This document shows, piece by piece, positions 1-11,419 of a DNA stretch of 64,000 nucleotides (position 1 is its first letter; every line of letters starts with the position of its first letter). Under the pieces are notes generated by a model. The model did not search any database. It worked only from the letters and a program-made list of their open reading frames with translations, and was not told where the DNA came from. The translations under genes and the position numbers were made by a program. Origin of the DNA: Stomoxys calcitrans. Lineage: Eukaryota; Arthropoda; Insecta; Diptera; Muscidae. The DNA is taken from positions 72,463,227 through 72,527,226 of the forward strand of contig NC_081556.1 of NCBI RefSeq assembly GCF_963082655.1. The letters are read 5' to 3'.

Positions 1-215
1 GTGCCTAGCTCAACTCCTTCGAAAGTTAACGTGCTTTCGATAGACAGACGTTCGGACGAACAGACGTATGGACGGACATGGCTAGATCGACTTAAAATGT
101 TATGACGATCAAGAATATAAATACTTTATTAGGTCTCAAATGAATATTTGAAGGTGTTACAAAGGGAATGACGAAATTAGTATACCCCCATCCTATGGTG
201 TTGGGTATACAAATA
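1..215 (+). repeat. Dispersed repeat G, end fragment
   Basis: This is the terminal part of a repeat family (called G here) seen many times in the window. It contains the recurring 'cagacagacg...gacggacatggctagatcgac' region (split by differences), then a 'tatggtg.tgggtata' terminus at about 195-213. The same order appears at 10,020-10,130, about 22,060-22,140 and, reverse-complemented, 25,775-25,950. No coding capacity is evident. Family identity is unknown to me; dispersed non-autonomous repeats of this type are abundant in muscoid flies. Confidence 0.6.
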
Positions 216-1455
216 ATAATAAGTCTTTTGAGCCAACGCCTTCGTGCGCTCACATTCTCTGCCAAATATAGGAAACACAAGAAATAAATAAAGTAAACAA
301 ATCAGTTTTTCGTGCAGCAAGGCATCATTCGCTGTAAAAGAATTATTGAATTTATAAGTAAAAGACCCATCCTTTACAACAGACGTTGTCCTTGAAGGAC
401 ATCTTCTCATACAGTACTTCTTCTTCTTTTCTCAGATTGTGTAGGTTGGTCGGGAAGGATTAATATCGATATCAGAAGGGGCGAACACTCCCCTGTACAC
501 TAAAAAAAAAACACCCAAATGGAAAAATAGTATAAAATATGGCACTCAAATGAACTAGAATATCTAAAAAGTCCCAAAAATAAATATATGAAAGTAAATT
601 TTAATGTTGAGCTCAAATTTGGAATTAAAATTCGATACCAAGTGCGGGAGGACCACCTGAACCCCAAACTCTACAATCGAAAATATTGGCCGATCAAAAT
701 AATGTGCGACTCAATATACGACATTGGAAGTTGAATACGAATCCGATATTATTATCGAACATTCAGACCGACCGGTACAACATGGGACTAAAATAAATTA
801 CTTTGATAGCAGCGTGCGAACCATACATCGATACGACAAATATACATACGACGAACAAATAAAGTAAAGCAGAACTGACCCATGGTCCTGAAAGTCTGAA
901 AGCACCGGCTTTATAATATTTAAAGAAATAATTATTTTCTAATGGGCACTTCAAATTGTAGCGGCCAGCTAGTTTGTTATAAAATGTACTTTTTCCAAAT
1001 ACTTTCAACTATACAATCAATGCCAATTGGCAATAATTCCCAACACCAGGAAATAGTTATTTGTTTAAACACAAATACCAATTGGCCAAAAGTAAAGAGT
1101 CAATTCGTTTTCACTTTTCAATCAAAAACGATTGTCAGTATAAAGAAAATGTGAAGAAGTTTAATCAACATTTCTGGATTTCTTCCAAACTCAAATATAA
1201 TCATATTAAAAATTCCGAACACATAGAAAACATAGTCACATTCTTTTATGATTACCCTGCTATTATTCGATGGAAGAAAAAAAATAAACAAATTATATGA
1301 GTTCGCTTTGAAATGGTTGTTATATGAGTTCGCTTTGAAATCGTTGACAGAATGTGCTGAAATATGAATGCAAGTATAGATTTACGAAAATAACACATAT
1401 AAAATTGTTGGTTCGCTTATTAAGTTGTATCATAGAAAAAATATAATAATCCTCT
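216..1455. other. AT-rich intergenic sequence, nothing recognised
   Basis: I see no gene, RNA or recognisable mobile element. The short open frames here are AT-rich, lack protein-like composition and match no family I know. A perfect direct repeat (atatgagttcgctttgaaat) occurs at about 1,297-1,316 and 1,321-1,340. Confidence 0.5.
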
Positions 1456-1465
1456 ACAGATGTTT

Positions 1466-1620
1466 AAAATAGGTCAGCATATCCTCCTATGACGCTGAAC
1501 GCCTGGCTTCAAATCCTAGCGAGAACATCAGAAAAAAAATGATTAACCCCTCTTAATGCTGGCGACATTTGTTAGGTACTTTGTCATGTTAAAACTTCTC
1601 CACAAAATTTTTTGATGTTT
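1466..1620 (+). mobile_element. tRNA-derived SINE, 5' portion
   Basis: This segment matches the head of a SINE with other copies at 1,672-1,935 (-), 7,375-7,590 (-), 12,586-12,712 (-), 60,621-60,905 (+) and 61,076-61,245 (-). It holds an A-box-like 'ggtcagcatat' and a B-box-like 'gcttcaaatcct' near 1,507, as in RNA polymerase III promoters derived from tRNA. These are followed by the family-specific 'gcgagaacatcagaaaaaa' and 'cttaatgctgg' blocks. The copy stops in its middle, next to an inverted second copy. Confidence 0.65.
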
Positions 1621-1671
1621 AAAAGAATGGAAAAAGTTATTCCAAACAACAAATCGATGAGCTTGCAGATG

Positions 1672-1935
1672 CAAATTTAGCCCATGAACATTCCACTATT
1701 GAATAGGGGAAAACTTCTCAAATATCAATGAGTGCAAATTTAAGCTCAATGATAAGGGGCCTCCTTTTTATAGCCGAGTCTGAACGGCGTGCCACAGTGC
1801 GACACCTCTTTGGAGAGAAGTTTTAAATGGCATAGTACCCCACAAATGTTGCCTGCATTAGGAAGGAAAACCACCGCTGAAATTTTTTTCTGATGGTCTC
1901 GCCAGGATTCGAACCCTGGAGTTCAGCGTCGTAGT
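1672..1935 (-). mobile_element. tRNA-derived SINE, nearly full body
   Basis: Reverse-strand copy of the SINE. The best-preserved B box in the window is at 1,905-1,915 (ggattcgaacc, which reads GGTTCGAATCC on the minus strand, the classic tRNA T-arm/B-box). The body continues with 'tttttatagccgagtctgaacggcg' type sequence (split here) and ends at 'catgaacattccacta' near 1,682. It lies tail-to-tail with the plus-strand copy at 1,466-1,620. Confidence 0.75.
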
Positions 1936-2540
1936 CCAAAATTTTTAACTCACGTTAAATGTATTTCTTTATAACATTTATCTAAGCAATCTACCCTTTT
2001 TTAGGGATGGATTTAAGAAGTGAATATCTTTGCGACAAACAAATCTATTTCATTGGAGAAGTACTATTATTATAGTAACTGCATAACATTTTTCTCCACT
2101 GTTAATAGTAAGTCGTGAATTTGCCACTGTATGAAGTAAAAGTCACCTCCTCTTTGGTAGAACCTTTAGGAGCTTTGTTTACCGTAAAGGATGCCTCGTT
2201 TTCCCGAACATTAGAATTTACTTAAAGTCGTTTCGATTACAGCAAAAGATGCTTTGTTATACGAAACGACATGTCTTAGTTTTGTTTAGCACTTGTGTCT
2301 CTCCCATTTGGCAAAGAGTGTGATCGATCAAAAGATTCATTTTTGATTTTTCCTTTGAGTAATGGTCAGTAAGGCATATATCAGTATTTGTAGGAACATG
2401 GTCGTGTGCGGTTTTAAATACGGAAAGTGGCAATTTTTCAAATTCTACTACACTGATAGGAAAAGGATGGTACTTTGCCAATACCGGCTGGTATTATGTT
2501 ATTTGAAAGGAAATAAACGAAAATGAATTTGGCAGTAAAT
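1936..2540. other. Intergenic sequence, nothing recognised
   Basis: Low-complexity AT-rich DNA without recognisable coding or repeat structure. A 74-codon minus-strand open frame (2,257-2,481) resembles no family I know and I do not call it a gene. Confidence 0.4.
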
Positions 2541-2544
2541 GGAG

Positions 2545-2992
2545 AGAAATGGAGCGAAGCCAACTCTCTACAGACGAAAGTTACACTATACCAGACACTG
2601 ATACTACTCATGCTGTTGTACGGCTCAAAGCATGGGACTTGCGCAAGCAGATGAGGTAGTACTTGGAGTGTTTGAGTGAAAAATCCTGCGTAAAATATAT
2701 GGCCAGTTAGCGTTAATGGAGAATGTAGGCGTCGTATGAACCACGAGCTGTATGACGATGATAGCATAGTTACCGTATAAAACTTCAACGCTTGCGTTGG
2801 TTTGGCATGTTGTCAGAATGGATGAAGAAGCTCCAGCAAAAAGTCTTTTCAAGGCGAGAAACCTCTAAAAATGGTGTCAGAGATTTTAGAAGGAGCGCCG
2901 AAGATCGAGGCGCTTGCAACGCTATTCTACGTTCGGTTAATGGCACAAATATCCTGTATACCATAGCCCATTTAAGTAAGTAAGTATTATTT
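2545..2992 (+). pseudogene. RTE-type non-LTR retrotransposon, 3' end remnant
   Basis: The plus strand encodes, with several frame breaks, the C-terminal part of an RTE-family reverse transcriptase. Fragments read as LQTKVTLYQTLILLMLLYGS, then RRRMNHELYDDDSIVT, and finally a frame ending ...NAILRSVNGTNILYTIAHLSK. The order matches the conserved RTE C-terminus (TKITLYKTLI..LLYGSE, VNG..RRR.NHELY). It ends in a (taag)n tail at about 2,976-2,988, as expected for an RTE 3' end. The same family is present on the minus strand at 25,062-28,890. The copy is 5'-truncated and dead. Confidence 0.75.
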
Positions 2993-3229
2993 ATTCGCAT
3001 TATTGGTAAATATTTTTAACGCCATTTGGTAAAAATTAACAGGGTCATATTTGCACACTTGTCATCGCGGCAAAAGTGTTGTTTAGCTTTGTACTTAAAA
3101 TATTGACGCCATTTTAAATATTTTTTTTAATTTTATAAAATGTTTTAATACGATTTCTGTGCATAAAACGTCTTCAAATGCTTGAAAGCGTTGAAAATAG
3201 GAAAGGTACACACTCTTAGAAAGTTATCT

Positions 3230-4245
<1,016 letters not shown>

Positions 4246-4250
4246 CATCG

Positions 4251-5145
4251 CACAGTGGGAGAAAATCGAAAAAATATCCCGTGTGAGAACGGGTAGAGAT
4301 ATCTTTATAATGGTTAGAGCTGAGGTATTAACGAGATCGTGTGAAAAATGTTGCTGTGGAGGCTACAAATATTGTTACGTGCAAAAAAATTTTTGCATGG
4401 GCTTAGGGGACATATAGAGTAAAAAAAACATGTGTCTAAGGGGGTTTTCAATTTTTTGAATAAAAAAGTGCCTATTTTGAATTACATATAGCACCCGGTT
4501 CAATTGACATATCTTCTTCAAATTACACTTAGAACGCATCTACAATATATCCTCTTCACAAAAAAAAGAAAAAATTAAGGTAGTTAAGCAAGTTTTTCAA
4601 TAAGGACCAATGAATAAAAATACTTTTTTGATCAAAAAGAGCAAAAAATACACTTTTTACAATTTTCGACTTCCAAACTGTAACTTTTAACTAAATAATC
4701 GGATGTGGACCCTTATCGAGGCAAAATCGTTGTAAATTTGGCCACGAATCCAAATCATGCAAATGAAAATCGAACCACAAATGCCTTCGCAAATTGCAAA
4801 ATTCGAATTTCGGTCAAAATTTCACAAAAAAAGTCGTATATCTCCGAAACCACTGGAGATATTTAAGACCTCTAGCGGACTTTTTTGTAGGGATTTTCGA
4901 GCACTATGCAGTAAACAAAATTGAAAAACAAACCATAAATGAAGATTTGGCAGCCCGAAAAATTTTCCGAAATACCTAGTTGACCAATTTAGGGGCCTGC
5001 CAAAAGGCGCCCGGACAACCTAGGGCCTTTACACACGATCTCATTAACAAATCAGCTTTAACCATTTCACATTTCAAAGAGATATCTCTACCCGTTGTCA
5101 CACGGCATATTTTTTACCAGTTTTTTTTTATTTTCTCCCACTGTT
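4251..5145. mobile_element. Non-autonomous DNA transposon, Transib-like termini
   Basis: The left end reads CACAGTGGGAGAAAAT (4,251) and the right end is its inverse, attttctcccactgtt, ending at 5,145. The inverted similarity extends inward about 100 bp ('gggtagagatatct', 'gagatcgtgtg' and their complements at 5,025-5,100). Both ends are flanked by CATCG (4,246-4,250 and 5,146-5,150), a 5-bp target-site duplication. A CACAGTG start and a 5-bp GC-containing duplication are features of the Transib superfamily, but the assignment is inference. No transposase is present, so the element would depend on one encoded elsewhere. Confidence 0.65.
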
Positions 5146-5149
5146 CATC

Positions 5150-6345
5150 GTGCCAAATCGGATAAGAATTGCGCTCTCTAGAGGCTTTAAAAGGATATAT
5201 AATCAGGAGATCGGTTTTTATGGGAGCATCATCTAAACATGGACTTATTTGCCCCATTCACAATCCCAACCGGCCTTCAGTGCTTATGCAGAATTTCCGA
5301 AGCCTAGCTTTACTCCTTCGAAAGGAACAAGAGAAGGATGCAACAAATTGCGAATGTTTACACCCGCTTAATCAGACAAGTTCTCAAAAAATGAGAATCT
5401 AAAGTGAAACTCCTTTTAATTACCAGTACGGGACATACACACAGCAAAAGTTTTATAGTCTCTTTTTCCTCGACGTCCTCACAGCTTCTGCAAAAGTCAT
5501 TACGTACAACCTTCAGTCTGTCAGCATGTTTTCCGATCAGACAGTGACCTGTCATGACGGACACAATGACTGAGACGTCTGTTCTAGCCAGAGACAGGAA
5601 AGCGGTAGACCTCCTCAATACTATTGTAGATAAGGCCACATAATTATGGAGTGTTCACAACCCGCCTTTGTGACCATCAATCATTCGTTGGCCTTTGGCA
5701 CTGACTCTGAAAACTTAGCTAGAGGAATACCCACAGATTCTAGTTCCCTTGGAATTTGTAAGGTAATTCCTAATCTCGCAAGCTCGCCTGAATTTGGATA
5801 TTCAGCCATTTGCTTCAGAAATTTGCGATAGTCGAGTGCGGTTTTTGGATTCAAAAATATGTTCTGTAGAAATTGAATGGCTGTCTGAGAAGATATTAAA
5901 GGCAATCCTCGTTATGGCATTATATATAAGTCATTCCACCACTTCTTTTTTTTTTTTGGTCACAACAGTAATCGTGCAAAATTTCAGCCATACAGAATAA
6001 GAATTGCACCCTCCAGAGACTGAAAAAGTCAAATCAGAAAATTGGTTTATATGGGATAACAATTGAGACTTTTATGAAAACTATATCCAAATGCTATATT
6101 ACAAATCCGAATAAATTAGAACATAAATAAGAAGTATCTGTGCTAAATTTCAAGCAAATGTTCGTTCGATCGCTATCGTGATATAGGACATGGACATACG
6201 GGCATTGAAAGGTCGACATAGAATGCCAGGAATATCAAGAATATATGTATATATACTTTATGGAGTCACAGATCAATATTTCGAGCTGTTACAAACGTAG
6301 TAATTAGATTAGTATAACCCCATCCTATGGTGGTGGGTATAGAAA
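5150..6345. repeat. Dispersed repeat G, interrupted by a non-LTR fragment
   Basis: G-type sequence ('aaatcggataagaattgcgc', 'tatgggagca', 'tagctttactccttcgaaag') runs 5,150-5,340. It resumes at about 5,946-6,345 and ends at 'cctatggtggtgggtata' near 6,322-6,340. The intervening 5,340-5,945 is a non-LTR retrotransposon piece. The left side abuts the Transib-like element. Confidence 0.55.
5340..5945 (-). pseudogene. Non-LTR retrotransposon family B, RNase H/C-terminal remnant
   Basis: The minus strand encodes the end of a second ORF from a non-LTR element (family B here). First comes the later half of an RNase H domain (5,905-5,681; SSQTAIQFLQNIF ... ELARLGITLQIPRELESVG). In another frame follows a zinc-binding tail, TGHCLIGKHADRL ... 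CRSCEDVEEKETIKLLLC (5,639-5,358). The RNase H region has lost an internal segment and frames are broken. The same order recurs at 33,541-35,550, where reverse transcriptase motifs are also kept. Confidence 0.75.
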
Positions 6346-6484
6346 AAATTAGGTTCCAAAAAAATTTCCATTGATGAGTAGGGTCAAATAATGACTTTAT
6401 AAAGTATCCCCTGGCTCTATGAAAGGCCTGCCATTAGGTTTGTCAGATGGTCGGAATTTTCCCGACCGTTACTTATAAGAATAC

Positions 6485-7320
6485 CACCGAAAGAAGAAGG
6501 TATATTAATTTTATCATTCCGTTTGCAACACATCGAAATATCAATTTCTGAGCGTTTTGAGAATTTATATTCTTAATATTATGAGACGATCTAGATCCGT
6601 CCGTTCGTCCGTTCATCCGTTCCTCGGTTGAAATCACGCTACAGTCTCTAAAAATTAAGATTATGGACTGAAACTTTTCCTCTTTTTGTCCATAGGCAGG
6701 TTAAGTTAAGAAGATGTGCTGTATAGATCTATCTATTAAGGGATGTAATGGATATGTCTGGTGAGCAGCTACACCTCCTCGTAATCCTAGTGGGGGCATC
6801 CTCATTGACAGTGCAAAACGTGGAGCCGTCAATCTGCTCTGCCAAAGCAATGCCCCGCTGGTCCTTACCTAGGAAAGAATGCCATGCTATATGATGCGCA
6901 TTAAAGTCCCCTAGAACCAGACGGTTATGGCCAGATAGTAACCCACTTATGTTCGGGTTGTAAGCTTGGCCATTAATTGGGCCACAGCTACCAACCGGCA
7001 GTATGTACACGGTGTATAGCTATATCTCGGCAGTATTGGACCTGACTATATCTTGGTATATCACCCATGGAGACCAATCCTCCGATTTAAGGTCTTATGC
7101 CCATAAAAGGCACATTTATAACCAAATTTAGCTGAAATGTAGCTCGGCGAGTTATATTAAGACCCTTGACGTCCGTACAGAGTATGATTCAAATCGGATC
7201 ATAAATATTTAGATACAGCTGGCATATACAACTATCCCGATCTACCGATTTAAGGTCTTGGGTCTATAAAAGGCGCATTTATTATCCGATTTCCGGATTT
7301 CTCGGTAAAATCGTTAATAT
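6485..7320. repeat. Dispersed repeat G, interrupted by an endonuclease fragment
   Basis: G-family terminus ('cattccgtttgcaacacatc', 'gaaatatcaatttc', 'cgtccgttcgtccgttc') runs 6,510-6,660. G-type units ('gatttaaggtctt', 'ggcgcatttattatccgattt') run 7,015-7,320. A non-LTR endonuclease fragment lies between them. Confidence 0.5.
6729..7010 (-). pseudogene. Non-LTR retrotransposon endonuclease (EEP/APE-like) fragment
   Basis: A 93-codon minus-strand frame contains the hallmark LVLGDFNAHHIAWHS. This is the GDFNAH block of the exonuclease-endonuclease-phosphatase domain that nicks target DNA in non-LTR elements. TFCTVNEDAPTRIT and SPDISI follow, close to the catalytic SPD block. Only this part of the domain is present, so it is a fragment. 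It may derive from family A or B, both of which are present in the window. Confidence 0.8.
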
Positions 7321-7374
7321 ACATACAGCTGTGTTCAAAATAATAGGAGTGCTACCACCTCATATTTTCATGAA

Positions 7375-7590
7375 CATTCCGCTATTCCATGAACATTCCA
7401 CTAAATTTCCCATGAACATTCCACTAAGGAACAGGTGATACTTATCTCATATCAAAGAGTGCAGTCCGATTAAAGTTTAAGCTAAATGCTAAGGGGCTTC
7501 TTTTTTTATGCCGACTCCGAACGGCGACACCACTTAGTAGAGAAGTTTTAACATGGCAGAATACCTCACAAATGTAGCCAGCATTAGTAT
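7375..7590 (-). mobile_element. tRNA-derived SINE, headless copy
   Basis: Minus-strand SINE body. It shows 'catgaacattccactaagga', 'aagtttaagctaaatgctaa', 'atgccgactccgaacggcg' and 'aatgtagccagcattag', in the same order as the 1,672-1,935 copy. The tRNA-like head is missing. The segment 'tgaacattccgctattcca' precedes it as a partial duplication of the end. Confidence 0.7.
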
Positions 7591-8053
7591 TTTATTTTTA
7601 ATTTTAAAGTAGATTGTGCATATTAAAAAGGATGCCAAGTTCAAATGCCAAACGAATAATCGTTTGCGGCTATCGAAACACTTTTGCCGTTAAAGCGTTT
7701 TTGATTTTACAACAAAAGAAAGGTACTTTTACCGTAGGCGAAGTTACTAAAGGTTTTATGGCTAACGTTTGATATGTAGAAGCGTTACGTTACTTAGTTA
7801 CAGTGAAAGAAAACCTTCGTAATCAAAGTATTTTGTTTCTCGTTAAAATGGTCAAACGTTTTAATTTTTGAAGATTAGTTATAGAAATAGTAGGATGCTT
7901 TGATCAAAAGATTGCAAATGCATCATTATACAAAACAGACCCTAACACTCGGACTCAAACGTAAAACATCCACTATTGATGGCGAATTTGTGATATAGCA
8001 AAGGGAACCCTACTGAAACTTCAAAAAAGATTCAAGGGGGAAATCTGGCTTTT

Positions 8054-8150
8054 TTTGTTGTTGTAGCAGTATTTTATACACTGAGGCGACAGCCATTGCC
8101 GATGAAGAACTCCATCGGGTTAACCCGGTACGTACAACCTGCTGCCACTA
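8054..8150 (-). repeat. Short interspersed repeat F
   Basis: About 100 bp starting on this strand with 'ttgttgttgtagcagt', then a small stem-loop (cagtattttatacactg). The body reads 'ttgccgatgaagaactccatcgg' (split) and 'ccggtacgtacaacctgctgcc'. Other copies are at 40,760, 42,024, 45,974 and 58,452. The CAA-rich 3' tail on the minus strand suggests a SINE-type retroposon. Confidence 0.75.
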
Positions 8151-8229
8151 TTGGTCCCAAACGGTTGTTAGAAAGAACTTATTTGCAAAAAGTCAAAGAA
8201 TGATACCATAGCTCACCTAGAAATATGCA

Positions 8230-8880
8230 TTTGCACGCTATAAATTTAGCTGAAGGACATATCGATTGGCCGATTGAAAAGTGAAGGAACATACTGCAGA
8301 TCGACCAATGTAAAATTGTATTATTTGGTTAAAGAGGGTTCAGGAAGACGTCCGCCTGCCTATCCAATACATAATATAAATCATATTTGGTGGGGCAAAA
8401 GTATTAATACGATGAAACTTTTTGTACAACGGTATAGGCCCAATAATGAAATGAGAGACATCATAGATATGTTACAATTTTAGAGCAAGTAGTGCTAGAT
8501 CATGCAAACCAAAATATGTGTCTTAGAATTCTACAAGAAAATGGCCGGAAACATACTAGTAATTTGAAAAAGAAGTTATTTGAGGTCAATGGGGTTCGGG
8601 TAATGTCGTTACCTGTTCAGTCTCCTGACCTCGATCTATTAGAACATTTTTGGGGAGACATTGAATTAAAGTTTGCAGAGAACCGACTGTCAAATGCGGA
8701 AGAACTAGGGAAATTGCGTTCCACAGTTCTTATGGAACTTAATCTTAAATGGATTTTATGCCTGGCATAAAATCCGTTTAAGACTATCTTATGATCACCA
8801 TGTTAAGAAAACCCAGGATGTTATTGAGACTCCATGCATCATACAGGTGTCAGAGACACCAAAAAAGAGTTTATTACTTT
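8230..8880 (+). pseudogene. Tc1-like transposase remnant
   Basis: The two frames 8,274-8,483 and 8,492-8,770 together give the second half of a Tc1-family transposase. Recognisable blocks are KEGSGRRPPAYP, the region around RDIIDMLQF, and LPVQSPDLDLLEHFWGDIEL. The last corresponds to the conserved QSPDLNPIEHLWG segment that carries the third acidic catalytic residue. The first catalytic aspartate block (normally DESK) is not intact. Frames are separated by a stop and indels, so no active enzyme is expected. Confidence 0.75.
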
Positions 8881-9109
8881 AGCCACGAAAATAATTAAAG
8901 TTTCTTTAAATCAATTTTTAACATTTGCGCCATTAGCTTAAATGTATTGAGTTATGTATCAAAACCCCTATTATTTTAAACAGCGAATTTTTTAAATTAT
9001 TGTAGGTTTAGTTAAATAATTTATTGTTGAATGATTTAGAATATTGATTAGTAATTAATCTTATGCAAAAATGTTTTAATAAAAACAAGTAAAAACGTGC
9101 TAAGTTCTT

Positions 9110-10130
9110 ATATCCTCCACCATGGATCGCATTTGTCGAGTTCTTTTCCCGGTATCTCTTTTTAGGCAAACATATGATAAAAGGAAAGAATTGCTATGAT
9201 ATTGGAGCTATAATATCAATATATCGTCCGATTCGGACCATAAATGAACAGAATGTTGGAGACCATAGTAGAAGTCGTTGTGTAAAATTTCAATCAATTC
9301 GAATAAGAATTGCGCCCTAAGGGGCTCAAGAACTAAAATAGGGAGATCGGCTTATATGGGAGCTATATCGGGCTATAACAGATTCAGACCATAATTGGTA
9401 GGTATGATGGAGGTTATGAGAGAAGCCGTAGTACAAATTTCAGGCAAATCGGATAATAATTGCGACCTCTAGATGTTCAAGATGTCAAGATCCCACGTCG
9501 ATTTATATGTCAGCTATATCAGGTTACGGTCCAATTAATATCATATTTGGCACAGTTGTTGGAAATTTTGACAAAACACTTCTTGCACAATTTCAGCCAA
9601 ATCGGATAAGACTTTCGCTCTCTAGTGGCTCAAGAAGTCAAGATTCAAGATCGGTTTATATGCAGCCGATTTGAACCCTACTTAACACAGTTGTCGGAAG
9701 TAATACCAAAACACATCTTGCAAAATCGGATAAGAATTGCGTCCTATAGAGGCTGAAGAAGTCAAGACCCAAGGTCGGTTTATATGGCAGCTATATGAGG
9801 TTATGAACCTATTTAGACCATACCTGACACAGTTGTCGGATGTAATACCAAAACACCACGTGCAAAATTTCAGACGAATCTGATAAAAATTGGGCCCTCT
9901 AGAAGCTGGAGAAGTCAAGACCCAAGATCGGTTTATATGGCAGCTATATCAAAATATAGACCGATATGGCCCATTTACAATCTCAACCGACCTACACTAA
10001 TAAGAAGTATTTGTGCAAAATTTCAAGCGGCTAGCTTTACTCCTTAGAAAGATAGCGTGCTTTCGACAGACAGACGGACGGACGGACATTGCTAGATCGA
10101 CATAAAATGTAATGACGATTCGACCCTACC
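9110..10130 (+). repeat. Dispersed repeat G, long copy with tandem units
   Basis: At least four diverged units of about 150-160 bp. Each has the order 'aatcggataagaattgcg', 'ctctagaggct', 'aagtcaaga', 'tcggtttatatggcagctat', 'cagttgtcgga' (e.g. near 9,600-9,660, 9,725-9,790, 9,880-9,945). The copy ends with the G terminus at 10,020-10,130 (agctttactccttagaaaga; cagacagacggacggacgga). Confidence 0.65.
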
Positions 10131-10904
10131 CAACTTAATGCGTTTTTACTTCTTTATTGTATTCGACTGATTAAGGTACGTACGTACTTTGGGGATTTTC
10201 TTGCTTCTCTTAGAGAAAAATTGCCCGCCACTGGCACAGAGGGCGAATAAGATCAATGGCACGGAGAATGGATTGATGACACAACAGAAAAAATACGTAA
10301 CAGAGAAATAAAATAACATTCTTCGTGTGCTCTCCCACCCAGTACAATAGGAATGCATGTGGAGCTCGTTCTGTTCGGTTGGTTGTTGTGTGTTAACTTA
10401 ACAGAAGGCGTCGTTCAAACGAGAGATGGCACTTGAGAGCTGTTTAAAATTTCAAACACGCAAACGGATGCATACCCATCAAGTACTTCGCGCTAATATT
10501 TTTATGTGTGTGTAACTCCGTTTTCAACGCACCTTAAGGTGCCATCACACTACATGTTCTTGTCTTATGACATGTCAAATTTTGCTATTGTTAACGTTGC
10601 ACTTTCTATTGCACGGCAATAGAAAGGCATATTTTCACTACCCCCAATCTGGAGGACCTTGAGATAGTCGTGCATATATACAATGGAGATGGGGGACAAT
10701 GAATCATGCATTGGCCTCAGCGCTCTAGCGGACATGATGGGAGATTTGATCTTATCAGACCGGGGTCTGGAGAATTAAAGGCATCTTCAGATCCTTGTCC
10801 GCTCTCTCTTCTTTAAGTTATGCACCTACAAATTATGCAAAGATACATGATATTTCTAATCGCGAGTCCGGCATCTTTATTGGGATTGGCAACCGACCCA
10901 ACAA
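10131..10904. other. Intergenic DNA with a partial TTAA MITE
   Basis: No gene is recognised. The 70-codon minus-strand frame at 10,146-10,358 matches no family I know. From 10,545 the sequence 'ttaaggtgccatcacactac' and about 60 more bases match the left end of the MITE at 13,912-14,296. Similarity stops after 'gttgcac' near 10,600, so this is a truncated copy. Confidence 0.5.
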
Positions 10905-11060
10905 CCAATGATATTTTTTCATAAAGGGTAGTATGCACCTTTGGCGAAAATTTCATTTCCATAAGAAATGCATTGAAAATACCAGCGAAATTTTCGGTTT
11001 CGATACCGTTACCGAAAATTATTTCATTTGGTATTTGTTTGGTTTTCTATTTGCAAATTC
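10905..11060. repeat. Dispersed repeat D fragment
   Basis: Carries 'gaaatttcggtttcgataccgtt'-like and 'cgaaaatttcatttccataa' blocks shared with 18,540-18,660, 30,100-30,180 and 31,570-31,640. No coding potential. Confidence 0.45.
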
Positions 11061-11209
11061 CTAAAAATGCTCTACGCGCTCAGTTAGTCGCAGCAGAATG
11101 CATGCCTGTGAGAATATTTGCGTAACATGAGGGGGAGTACAAACATATCTCACACGCACACAGTCTTACCGCCCAAATGTGGTATGTACACATATAAAAA
11201 CTTAAAAGG

Positions 11210-11241
11210 TATAAATAAAGTTAGAAACAAATTGCATTCGA
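11210..11241 (+). promoter_or_regulatory. Candidate TATA box plus initiator
   Basis: TATAAATA starts at 11,210 and an insect initiator-like gCATTCG lies at 11,234-11,240, with the A at 11,236. The 26-bp spacing is slightly short but close to the usual fly distance. It precedes the small open frame at 11,281 by about 45 bp. AT-rich DNA produces TATA-like words often, so this is tentative. Confidence 0.3.
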
Positions 11242-11280
11242 AGTGATTGCCACTTACATTACAATTCACATTTGGCTGCG

Positions 11281-11409
11281 ATGATTGCAAAATATTCTCG
11301 AGTGAAACTGGTATGTTTTTCCTGTTGCTTGCTTTCGGTTGTCAGATGTTACGCAGTTGCCGATTTGTTTCACTCCAACTTGAGGTTCGTTAAATATTCA
11401 AAGTATTGA
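11281..11409 (+). CDS. Candidate small secreted peptide, 42 codons
   Basis: ATG at 11,281 opens a 42-codon frame ending in TGA at 11,407. The N-terminus looks like a signal peptide: basic start (MIAKYSRVK), a hydrophobic cysteine-rich core (LVCFSCCLLSVV), and a plausible cleavage site after RCYA, leaving VADLFHSNLRFVKYSKY. An AATAAA polyadenylation-type hexamer lies just after the stop (about 11,411-11,416). Together with the upstream TATA/initiator this gives a compact gene-like layout in a locally repeat-poor segment. A GTATGT donor-like site at 11,311 is also present, so it could instead be the first exon of a longer secreted-protein gene. I recognise no homologue; function unknown. Confidence 0.3.
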   Translation: MIAKYSRVKLVCFSCCLLSVVRCYAVADLFHSNLRFVKYSKY

Positions 11410-11419
11410 AATAAATGCA

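Larger units (their letters stand above)
7326..8990 (+). mobile_element. Degraded Tc1-like DNA transposon with nested SINEs
   Basis: The left end 'cagctgtgttcaaaataata' (7,327) is mirrored at about 8,966-8,990, where the complement reads cgctgtttaaaataatagg. This implies terminal inverted repeats of roughly 25 bp. The interior holds Tc1-type transposase remnants (8,230-8,880) and two unrelated insertions (SINE 7,375-7,590; repeat F 8,054-8,150). Confidence 0.6.

Noticed and set aside
1895..1935. Possible tRNA gene (GGTTCGAATCC)
   Set aside because: Only the T-arm/B-box-like part is present and it lies within a SINE; no complete cloverleaf.
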